Of a stretch of DNA of 64,000 nucleotides, positions 10,157 to 18,230 are shown in pieces. The position numbers and the translations under genes are program-made. Where the stretch lies: positions 186,001 to 250,000 of the forward strand of contig NZ_CP021247.1 of assembly GCF_017309955.1 (NCBI RefSeq), given 5' to 3'. Origin of the DNA: Novosphingobium sp. KA1 (GTDB lineage: Bacteria; Pseudomonadota; Alphaproteobacteria; Sphingomonadales; Sphingomonadaceae). Every line of letters begins with the position of its first letter. Within the stretch, counting starts at the first letter, position 1. Below the pieces are notes generated by a model that saw nothing but the letters and a program-made list of their open reading frames with translations, ran no database searches and was not told where the DNA came from.

Positions 10157-11407
10157 ATGGCAATGGGAATTCTCGATCGCTTCCTCGAACGCGGCGTCCG
10201 ACAGGGCACGCTTGAACTCACCCGCCCCGACGGCAGCGTAAAGCGTGTCGGCACGGCAACCCCCGGCTTCCCGGATGTGCGCATCCGCTTCACCGACAGC
10301 AAGGCCGAGCGCCAGATCCTCACCGACCCCCGCCTCGGCGCGGCGGAAGCCTACATGGACGGCAAGCTTGTCGTCGAAGGCGACGACATCATGGGGCTTG
10401 TCGAACTGCTGCGCGCCAATGCCAAGTGGGACAAGGGCGGCGAACTGCACGAACAGTCGGCGCTGAAAAAAGTCACCGGCAAGCTCGTCACGCTGGTCGA
10501 CGGCATCAACAAGGCCGCCAGCGCCAAGAAGAACATCGCCCACCACTACGACATCGGCAACGAGCTTTATAAGCTGTTCCTCGATATCGAGCACATGCAA
10601 TATTCCTGCGCCTACTGGCCCGATCCCGAAGGCATGACGCTGGAGCAAGCGCAGACCGCCAAGCTCGCGCATATCGCCGCCAAGCTGGCGCTAGAGCCCG
10701 GCCAGCGCGTGCTGGATATCGGCTGCGGCTGGGGGGGCATGGCGATCTACCTCGCCAGGCACGCGGATGTCTCGGTGCTGGGCATCACGCTCAGCGAGGA
10801 ACAGCTCGAACTTGCCCGCGAACGCGCCGAGCAGGCGGGCGTGGCGGACAAGTGCACGTTCCAGCTCGTCGATTACCGCGACCTTGCAGCGCGCGGAGAG
10901 AAGTTCGACCGCATCGTTTCGGTCGGCATGTTCGAGCACGTGGGGCAGGCGCAGTTCGCGCAGTTCTTCAAGGCCTGCGGTCAGCTTCTGCCCGATGACG
11001 GCGTGATGCTGCTTCACACCATCGGTCGCATGGGCGGGCCCGGCTCGACCGACGCCTTCACCCGCAAGTACATCTTCCCCGGCGGCTACATCCCGGCGCT
11101 CAGCGAGACGGTGGCAGCCAGCGAGAAGTTCCGCCTGATCGCCACCGACGTCGAGAACCTGCGCCTCCACTACGCCTTCACCTTGCGCGAATGGTACAAG
11201 CGCTGCGTTGCCAACAAGGCGGCGATCATCGCGATGATGGACGAGCGGTTCTACCGCATGTGGATCTTCTACCTCGCCGGCGCCACCGCCGCCTTCGAAA
11301 GCGGCAGCATGTGCAACTACCAGATCCAGTATGCCCGTACCCGCAAGACACTGCCGTTCACGCGCGACTACATGGCGGCGGCGGAAGGCGCGCTGCTCGG
11401 CGCATAG
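10157..11407 (+). CDS. cfa: Cyclopropane-fatty-acyl-phospholipid synthase
   Basis: This 416-residue SAM-dependent enzyme adds a methylene group across double bonds of membrane phospholipid acyl chains. The SAM motif VLDIGCGWGG is at about residue 188. The family's central segment with NIAHHYDIGNELY, the conserved YSCAYW and SVGMFEHVG, and the C-terminal LREWYKR/WIFYLAG region are all present. The N-terminal 100 residues match the extra domain of the long Cfa form. The ATG at 10157 is in frame with a second ATG two codons later. Confidence 0.93.
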   Translation: MAMGILDRFLERGVRQGTLELTRPDGSVKRVGTATPGFPDVRIRFTDSKAERQILTDPRLGAAEAYMDGKLVVEGDDIMGLVELLRANAKWDKGGELHEQSALKKVTGKLVTLVDGINKAASAKKNIAHHYDIGNELYKLFLDIEHMQYSCAYWPDPEGMTLEQAQTAKLAHIAAKLALEPGQRVLDIGCGWGGMAIYLARHADVSVLGITLSEEQLELARERAEQAGVADKCTFQLVDYRDLAARGEKFDRIVSVGMFEHVGQAQFAQFFKACGQLLPDDGVMLLHTIGRMGGPGSTDAFTRKYIFPGGYIPALSETVAASEKFRLIATDVENLRLHYAFTLREWYKRCVANKAAIIAMMDERFYRMWIFYLAGATAAFESGSMCNYQIQYARTRKTLPFTRDYMAAAEGALLGA

Positions 11408-11496
11408 ACCCATACCTTTCCTTCATTGCGCAAGGGGGCGCGTGCTGTTAGGCGCGCGTCCCGAATCCAATGCCCATTCCTGCGGAGCCCGCGCCC

Positions 11497-12717
<1,221 letters not shown>

Positions 12718-12768
12718 GATCCCCCGGATTCGGCCTTCCGAATCCTTTCAACGTCTTAACGACATCCG

Positions 12769-12802
12769 GCGGCCCGTTGCCAAAGTGCGACGGGCCGCTT
12801 TT
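12769..12802 (+). terminator. Rho-independent terminator after argG
   Basis: A 9-bp stem (GCGGCCCGT with ACGGGCCGC) around a 12-base loop is followed by four T's. It lies 50 bases after the argG stop and just before the rlpA-like gene. Confidence 0.8.
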
Positions 12803-12847
12803 GCATGGGTGCCCATCGCGACGAACTGCCTGTAGGAGTCCCTGCCT

Positions 12848-13405
12848 ATGACGGGGAAGCAAAACCAACCGCCTAAGGCTCTCGCAAAGCGCATCGGCTT
12901 CGCTCTGGCGACCGCGGCGCTCATCGCAGCTCCTGCCTCTTCGGCCATCGCCGAAGGCCGGCTGGTCGCGCTGCCCGGCGCCGAGCCGGTTGCGGCCATC
13001 AAGGCGCCGACCGCCATGGTCGCCCTGCCCGTCGCACCGGTAGCGACCACGCCGATCCCCGGAACGCCGCTTACCGACGCCATCGAGCCCGAAGAGCCGC
13101 AGTTCGAGACCATCGGTTCGGGCATGGCCAGTTTCTACGGCCGCGAACTCGCCGGCAACCGCACCGCCAGCGGCGAGCGTTTCGACCCGGCCCGCCTCAC
13201 CGCCGCGCATCGCACCCTGCCGCTCGGCTCGCAGGTCCGCGTCACCAATCCCGCCAACGGCCAGTCGGTGATCGTCACCGTCAACGACCGCGGCCCGTTC
13301 CACTCGAACCGCCTGATCGACCTCAGCAAGGCCGCCGCCGACAAGATCGGCATCTCGCGCGCCGGCTCCGGCAAAGTCGAACTCGCCGTCCTCGAAGACG
13401 ACTGA
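12848..13405 (+). CDS. RlpA-like septal ring lytic transglycosylase (DPBB domain)
   Basis: This 185-residue secreted protein has a signal peptide (cleavage near SSAIAEG), a Pro/Ala-rich linker and a double-psi beta-barrel domain from about residue 90. The domain shows the RlpA pattern GMASFYGRELAGNRTASGERFD, then LTAAHRTLPLGSQVRVTNPANG and VNDRGPFHSNRLIDLSKAAA. RlpA proteins cleave denuded peptidoglycan strands at the septum. There is no lipobox and no SPOR domain, unlike the second RlpA protein at 27799, which is a lipoprotein. The ATG at 12848 directly follows the argG terminator. Confidence 0.9.
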   Translation: MTGKQNQPPKALAKRIGFALATAALIAAPASSAIAEGRLVALPGAEPVAAIKAPTAMVALPVAPVATTPIPGTPLTDAIEPEEPQFETIGSGMASFYGRELAGNRTASGERFDPARLTAAHRTLPLGSQVRVTNPANGQSVIVTVNDRGPFHSNRLIDLSKAAADKIGISRAGSGKVELAVLEDD

Positions 13406-13558
13406 TCGCCCGTCCTGCCTGATCTGGAAAAAGGTTAGGCCGACACGGTAACGGAGGGGGGTGGGGGAAGCACCGCGCCGGCCTTCACCCATAGAAACAC
13501 CGCCACCAGCATAGAGTTCCCGGACGCCGATATTTTTTCGCGCACCCGCCGCGCCGTC

Positions 13559-13579
13559 CGGTTGACACAGTTGACACGG
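13559..13579 (-). repeat. 21-bp dispersed repeat, copy 2
   Basis: This is the exact inverted copy of the 21 bases at 9265-9285, again two tandem TGTGTCAAC units. It lies at the 3' side of the helix-turn-helix gene. Confidence 0.7.
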
Positions 13580-13599
13580 TCCTGCGCAAGATAGTCCAG

Positions 13600-14300
13600 C
13601 CCCATTCGCGGACTTGAACTCCATCGGCGCCGAGGCTCCGGCCAGCACCCCGTCCACCCGCGCCGCCGCCCGGCCCTGCCACGCATCCCACTCGCCCGCC
13701 GCCACCGCGCGGCACGCCTCGGGATCGGGCGCGGGCCCATCACCGGCCTCCTCCCCGGCATCTACCGCATCGAGCCAGGCCTCGCGCTCGGCCGCCGCCA
13801 TCGCCGCGCCCAGCTCCGCCACGTAGCGCGACCGCTCCGGCGGCAAACCCGCGCCCTCCTCCTCGCCGCCGAGCAGCACCAGCTCCTCCGGCACCTCGCC
13901 CGCCACCAGCGCCAGCACTTCGTCGAACCGGTCGGCATGCGCCCCCGCCGCCGTCTCCGCCGCCGCCCGGTCGAGCCGCGCCAGATGCGCGAGCAGCAGC
14001 CGCGCATCGAAGCGCCGCCGCACCGCCACCTGCTCGCCGTGGTAGAACACGGCCTCCTCCACCCCGTCGAGCGCCCGCACCGCCAGCACCTCCTCGACAT
14101 GCCGCCGCGCCAGCACCAGCGCCGCATCCCACCCGAGCGCAAACAGAGTGTCCCGCCGCCGCAGCACATAGGCCGACTGCCGCGACAGCCCCACCCCCGC
14201 GCAGGCCGAGCTCACGTCGCCTTTCTCCGCCAGCCGGTGCAGGAACCGCACCTTGCGCTCCGCCGTCCACGCATTGCGGGGTGAGAGATCGGCCCCTTGC
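13600..14300 (-). CDS. Helix-turn-helix hypothetical protein, both ends uncertain
   Basis: On the minus strand a well-conserved-looking frame starts near WTAERKVRFLHRLAE at about 14270. It gives an HTH-like segment (GDVSSACAGVGLSRQSAYVLRRRD) followed by an acidic, Ala/Leu-rich helical region ending near EVPEEL. I recall this pattern from hypothetical proteins of other sphingomonads. The frame is open from an ATG at 14599 to a stop at 12665. However, the upstream part is low-complexity and contains a palindromic repeat at 14454-14471, and the downstream part runs antisense through the whole rlpA-like gene. I therefore report only the supported core. The true start and stop are not visible, so the gene may be decayed. 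Confidence 0.45.
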
Positions 14301-14445
14301 GACGTCCGGTCGAGAGCGAGGTCGCCGCCGCCCGCAGGAGAAGAACACGTCAAGATGCGAGGACTATCGCCCTCGCGCTCCCCGAACCTTTCCCTTGCGC
14401 CCGGCAAAGCCGAAGCGCCCGGCCCGGCACCGCCGCCAAGCCCCT

Positions 14446-14476
14446 CCCCGTCGTCCCGGCGAACGCCGGGATCGCC
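14446..14476. repeat. Palindromic intergenic-type repeat (TCCCGGCG-AA-CGCCGGGA)
   Basis: An 8-bp perfect palindrome with an AA loop, at 14454-14471, is flanked by GTCG and TCGC. It matches the common alphaproteobacterial small repeat of the form GTCATCCCGGCGAA...GGATGAC. It argues that this stretch is not coding. Confidence 0.5.
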
Positions 14477-14609
14477 CTCAGCCGAGCGCCCACCCCGCCC
14501 GCGCGGAAAGGACTCCCCCGGCAACCCGATATCCCGAGAGCCCGGAATCCACCCCCGCCCGGCAGCGGTGGGATACGAAGAGTTTGAATGGTCGGACATG
14601 GTTCACCCC

Positions 14610-14654
14610 CAGGACTGGAGCCAAAGCCCCGGCGCCGCCGCGCCGGGGTGAACC
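14610..14654. repeat. Nested inverted repeat, 45 bp
   Basis: The outer arms GGTTCACCCC (14610-14619) and GGGGTGAACC (14645-14654) enclose an inner GC stem (CCCCGGCGC 14627-14635 with GCGCCGGGG 14640-14648). The inner and outer stems share GGGG, so they are alternative structures. The element ends 11 bases before the ATG at 14599 on the minus strand. Confidence 0.55.
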
Positions 14655-14845
14655 GGATTATTTATCGCATGGGGGGATGTGTAGGAAAGCTGTCGCACAC
14701 AGCACATTGAGCCAGAAAGGTGAGAAGCGACGGTGATTAAATTGTATAAACGACAGGATATTGAGGAAAACAATCCGCAACCCCGTTGCCGACCGGCTGA
14801 TTGCTTCGCATCATAATGCTGTTCTTTGGAAGCAGGAATTATTCC

Positions 14846-15359
14846 ATGTCTGATGCCGACAATGTAAGCACCAAAAGTTCCGAAACAAAACCTCGTTCAA
14901 ATACGACGAAACGTAAGACGAAATCAGAAGATTCGCCCGCCCTCCCTAAATCCCCCTCATCACGAAACAAGCGACCGACAAGGCCGTTTCCCGCCGGGCC
15001 ATTTGAAGATGCTCTAAAATTTGCGGAGCAACTCTATAATTTCAGCAGCGGCCAATCGGTGCGCCGGCTTTCTCTGTTCAATGAACTCGGCAAAGCACCT
15101 GATAGCAGTGCAAGCCGAATGCTCATTACAAATTCCAATAAATATGGGTTAGCTAAAGGCGGCTATCAAAGCGATTTCATTGAGCCCACCGAAGCATGCC
15201 GCCAGTATTTCTCCGAAACCACCAGCAATCGCGAGAGATCAAAAATTAAAACCGATCTTGCGATAAATAAAATCGAGTGTTTCAAATTTATTTTTGATAA
15301 ATACAGTAACAACAAGCTACCTGCAAGAGCAGCCATAATTGACACAGCCAAAGAAGCTT
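14846..15359 (+). pseudogene. N-terminal fragment of an IS-interrupted putative effector gene
   Basis: A 171-residue fragment begins at the ATG at 14846 (AGGA about 8 bases upstream). After a Ser/Thr/Lys-rich, probably disordered N-terminus it has a folded part, FEDALKFAEQLYNFSSGQ and RRLSLFNELGKAPDSSASRMLITNSNKYGLAKG, which reads like a DNA-binding or winged-helix region. It stops at the end of the IS3 element. The rest of the gene resumes at 16626. The stretch is clearly AT-richer than its neighbours and uses A/T-ending codons, suggesting recent transfer. I recall this N-terminal domain joined to the C-terminal domain found after the IS, so the two pieces are read as one broken gene of about 410 codons. 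Confidence 0.7.
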
Positions 15360-15422
15360 TGATCTGCCCCCTTCTGAGTGGCCCATCGACTATCGTAGTC
15401 TTGACCACGAAGGAGGAATGGA

Positions 15423-15698
15423 ATGGCTCGGAAGCACAAGCCGGAGGAGATCATCGGCAAGCTGCGTGAGGCGGAGATCGTGTTGGCGCAGGGCGGGACG
15501 GTGGCCGACGCCTGCCGGCGGATCGGCGTCACCGAACAGAGCTATTACCGCTGGCGCAAGGAGTACGGCGGGCTGAAGATGGATCAGGCACGGCGGATGA
15601 AGGATCTCGAGCGAGAGAACGCCCGGCTGCGGCAGGCGGTGTCGGATCTGACGCTCGATAAAATGATTCTGCAGGAGGCGGCGCGGGGAAACTATTGA
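15423..15698 (+). CDS. IS3-family transposase OrfA
   Basis: This 91-residue protein has an N-terminal helix-turn-helix of the IS3/IS911 OrfA type (EIIGKLREAEIVLAQG, VADACRRIGVTEQSYYRW) and a leucine-zipper-like C-terminus (LERENARLRQAVSDL). It binds the IS ends and makes the OrfAB fusion with OrfB by frameshifting. An AGGAGG lies just upstream of the ATG at 15423. The stop overlaps the start of OrfB. Confidence 0.95.
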   Translation: MARKHKPEEIIGKLREAEIVLAQGGTVADACRRIGVTEQSYYRWRKEYGGLKMDQARRMKDLERENARLRQAVSDLTLDKMILQEAARGNY

Positions 15699-16591
15699 GC
15701 CCCGCCAGACGCCGCCGCTGTGTCGATCACATCCGAGGGATCATGGCTGTCTCCGAGCGGCGGGTGTGCCGTGTGCTCGGGCAACATCGATCGACGCAGC
15801 GCAAGGCGCCACGCGGGGCGGATGACGAAGCCGCACTGACGGAGGACATCATCGCTCTCGCCCGGCAATATGGTCGTTACGGCTATCGCCGGGTGACCGC
15901 CCTGCTGCGCGATGCGGGGTGGCATGTGAACCGTAAGCGGGTCGAGCGCATCTGGCGCCGCGAGGGGCTCAAGGTGCCGCAAAAGCAGCCGAAGCGCGGA
16001 AGGCTCTGGCTCCATGACGGATCGTGCATCCGGCTGCGGCCCGAATATCCGGGGCACGTGTGGTCCTACGACTTCGTCGAGGGCCGCACGCATGATGGTC
16101 GCAAGTTCCGCATCTTGTCGATCATCGACGAGGCCAGTCGGGAGTGCCTGGCCTTGCCGGTCGCGCGACGGCTCAGGAGCGAGGATGTGCTGGCGGCGCT
16201 GGCCGATCTGTTCGTCACGCGTGGGCCGCCTGCGCATATACGGTCGGACAATGGCCCCGAATTTATCGCCAATGCCGTGCAAGAATGGCTGGGCAGGATC
16301 GGTGTGAAGACGCTCTACATCACCCCCGGCAGCCCGTGGGAAAATGGCTACTGCGAGTCCTTCAACGGCTCGATGCGTGACGAGCTACTCAACGGTGAGA
16401 TCTTCTACACCCTGGCCGAGGCTAAGATCCTGATCGAGGCTTGGCGGCGGCACTACAACACTGTCAGGCCGCACAGCTCGCTGGGCTACCGGCCGCCGGC
16501 CCCGGAAGCAGCGACGCCGCCATGGCCGCCCTCCGGTTCCGCTTCGCTCCACCTGCGGCCGGCCATGGCGCCGGAGGCAATCTTACACTAA
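15695..16591 (+). CDS. IS3-family transposase OrfB (DDE integrase core)
   Basis: This 298-residue protein has an HTH_21 region and an integrase core with the DDE triad in the expected contexts: WSYDFVEG, HIRSDNGPEF and YCESFNGSMRDELLN. It starts at a TTG that overlaps the OrfA stop (TTGA), so it is probably made by translational coupling or as an OrfAB frameshift product. All catalytic residues are present, so the element may still be active. Confidence 0.95.
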   Translation: MSPARRRRCVDHIRGIMAVSERRVCRVLGQHRSTQRKAPRGADDEAALTEDIIALARQYGRYGYRRVTALLRDAGWHVNRKRVERIWRREGLKVPQKQPKRGRLWLHDGSCIRLRPEYPGHVWSYDFVEGRTHDGRKFRILSIIDEASRECLALPVARRLRSEDVLAALADLFVTRGPPAHIRSDNGPEFIANAVQEWLGRIGVKTLYITPGSPWENGYCESFNGSMRDELLNGEIFYTLAEAKILIEAWRRHYNTVRPHSSLGYRPPAPEAATPPWPPSGSASLHLRPAMAPEAILH

Positions 16592-16625
16592 CAAATAACC
16601 CGGACCACTCGGTGGGGGCCGATCA

Positions 16626-17348
16626 CCCGATGATTTTCTTGAAGAATGCGTCGACACATTCATTGTAAATCTTAAAACTGTCGGACTACTTCAAACCCTG
16701 TCAGGCGCAGAACGAATTGTCACGGTAGACCACCTTCTAGATAGCATTCCTGCGACGCCATCCATTCGCACGATTTCTTATACCACTGGCGATTCACTCG
16801 ACATTGACGCAGCACCTTTGCGCCGGGACGCCTCTTTAATGACCAAAGAAGTGGCAGACTACGAAAGCTCTTGTTTTTACATTACACCGATAGGTCAGGA
16901 TGGATCTGAAACAAGGCAGCATTCCGATCTATTTTTAGAACAAATTGTAGAACCTGCAGTCAGGACAATAGGATTGAACGTCGTTCGGGCCGACAAAATC
17001 GAGCAAGCAGGCGTCATAACCAGACAAATCATGCAATATATCCTTCAATCAAGATTGGTAATTGCAGACCTATCTTACAGCAATGCAAATGTATTTTATG
17101 AATTAGCGATACGCCATGCATCACGACTTCCGGTTGTTCAAATAATTCAACAAGGCGACCCAATTCCATTCGATGTAAACCAAATGAGGACTATATTCAT
17201 CAACAATCGAAACATCTATACTCTACTGCCGAATGTGGACATATATCGTTCTCAAATCGCCCAACAAGCAAGAGCAGCCCTCGAAACAGGCGCAGAGGCC
17301 GACACTCCTATTTCGATGTATTTCCCGGAAGCAAAACTAACATTTTAG
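16626..17348 (+). pseudogene. C-terminal fragment: nucleoside-deoxyribosyltransferase/TIR-like effector domain
   Basis: The frame runs open from the IS junction for 240 codons. It begins DDFLEECVDTFIVNLKTVGLLQT, the continuation of the domain before the IS. It then enters an NDT-like Rossmann domain: CFYITPIGQDGSETRQHSD, VVRADKIEQAGVITRQI, LVIADLSYSNANVFYELAIRHA. This S-R-D-E pattern is shared by nucleoside 2-deoxyribosyltransferase/DRHyd-type domains, related to TIR domains and used as nucleotide-degrading effectors in several defence systems. The catalytic-type glutamate in NVFYELA is intact. A TTG at 16818 or an ATG at 16839 could still allow expression of the domain alone. Function is inferred from motifs. 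Confidence 0.7.
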
Positions 17349-17484
17349 GAAGAGGCTCTTAATTATTGGGAAGGCGAGGGTGCTATCCCTCGCATTTTCC
17401 CTTTACTTCTTCGCGCCGCCGCACGAATCTTAGACCCTTCCACCACCCTGCGGGCAATCGCCTCCTCGTTTCAGGAGAGACAAG

Positions 17485-17631
17485 CTACCAGTCCGCGCAG
17501 GTCTTCGCGATTTCGCCCAACAGAGCCTGTTTAGAAGGCGTGCGATCTGCCCCAGCATTGCGCGGCAGTTGAGGAACGCCCGCGGCCTTCCGTCGGGCAG
17601 CAAGGCGCGCGCCGAGATCGGCCATGTCCAT
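17485..17631 (-). CDS. 48-residue small protein next to nucleotidyltransferase
   Basis: This short frame starts at the ATG at 17631, 16 bases after the stop of the nucleotidyltransferase gene. It encodes a basic protein, MDMADLGARLAARRKAAG... with a conserved-looking RTPSKQALLGEI and a C-terminal CADW. I recall similar short proteins ending in a PSK-ALL-W pattern beside nucleotidyltransferases in other sphingomonads, but I cannot name a family. The tight spacing suggests an operon with the enzyme, perhaps as a partner or antitoxin-like subunit. Confidence 0.55.
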   Translation of the reverse strand: MDMADLGARLAARRKAAGVPQLPRNAGADRTPSKQALLGEIAKTCADW

Positions 17632-17647
17632 GACCGTCTCTGCGGGT

Positions 17648-18220
17648 TCAGTCGATGATGTCTTCGACGCCATAATCGCCCATGCTTTCCTCGCGGATGC
17701 GACGTTCAAGATAGTCCAGATCCGCATCGGGGTGAAGGGATAACAGAATGCGCGCCTGATCGATGCGGTCCGGCGCGCTGCGCGAAGCATACTGACCCAT
17801 GCGATCCGCAATCAGGTCTTCGACGCTGATCACGCGGAACAAAGCCGTTTCGCCGACCGGGCGGATCAGGCGCAAGCGGGCAGGCTCGATGTTGCCATCC
17901 ATCGGCACTTCGGCAACGACCTCGAAGCCGAGCCGCAATTCCGGGTGAACCCAGCCCTTGAGCATGGCGCCCGCGCCGCGCGGGCGGACGAGCCCCGCCC
18001 GCTCCATCTCCTCTTCGAGTTCCGGCTGGCGGGTGGTGCAGATGTCGAAGTCGCCGGTGGTCACGGCGCTGAGCGACCATAGTTCCGCCGCCGCCCCGCC
18101 GACCAGAATGGGCCTTTGCAGGCCGCGCAGGTGCATGGCCTCGCTGACGCGCGCAAAAAGCTGGAGGGCGGCGACGAACTCGGGCCGATAGCCGGAGTTG
18201 ACGTCGCGTTTCCCGCTCAC
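17648..18220 (-). CDS. Nucleotidyltransferase (AbiEii/DUF6036-like)
   Basis: This 190-residue protein has the polymerase-beta-type nucleotidyltransferase core: LVGGAAAELWSLSAVTTGDFDICT at about 40-63, with the GG motif and D-F-D metal-binding pair, followed by an acidic helical region and an RVISVEDLIADRMGQY segment typical of AbiEii-like enzymes. These enzymes transfer NMP groups to RNA or protein and often act in toxin-antitoxin or phage-exclusion pairs. The start is GTG at 18220, ten bases after the uvrA stop, so it can be co-transcribed with uvrA. The 48-residue gene follows. Confidence 0.78.
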   Translation of the reverse strand: MSGKRDVNSGYRPEFVAALQLFARVSEAMHLRGLQRPILVGGAAAELWSLSAVTTGDFDICTTRQPELEEEMERAGLVRPRGAGAMLKGWVHPELRLGFEVVAEVPMDGNIEPARLRLIRPVGETALFRVISVEDLIADRMGQYASRSAPDRIDQARILLSLHPDADLDYLERRIREESMGDYGVEDIID

Positions 18221-18230
18221 TTGGGCTTGC

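Larger units (their letters stand above)
15360..16625 (+). mobile_element. IS3-family insertion sequence (IS407-like group)
   Basis: The 1266-bp element starts with TG and ends with CA. Its imperfect terminal inverted repeats are TGATCTGCCCCCTTCTGAGTGG-like on the left and TGATCGGCCCCCACCGAGTGG-like on the right. It carries two overlapping transposase frames. It sits inside an AT-rich gene. The flanks read GCTT on the left and CCCG on the right, so there is no visible 3-4 bp target duplication. A GATC found just inside each end belongs to the inverted repeats and is not a duplication. Confidence 0.88.

Noticed and set aside
15361..16624. GATC at both IS ends as a target duplication
   Set aside because: It belongs to the terminal inverted repeats (TGATC...GATCA), and treating it as a duplication puts the interrupted gene out of frame.
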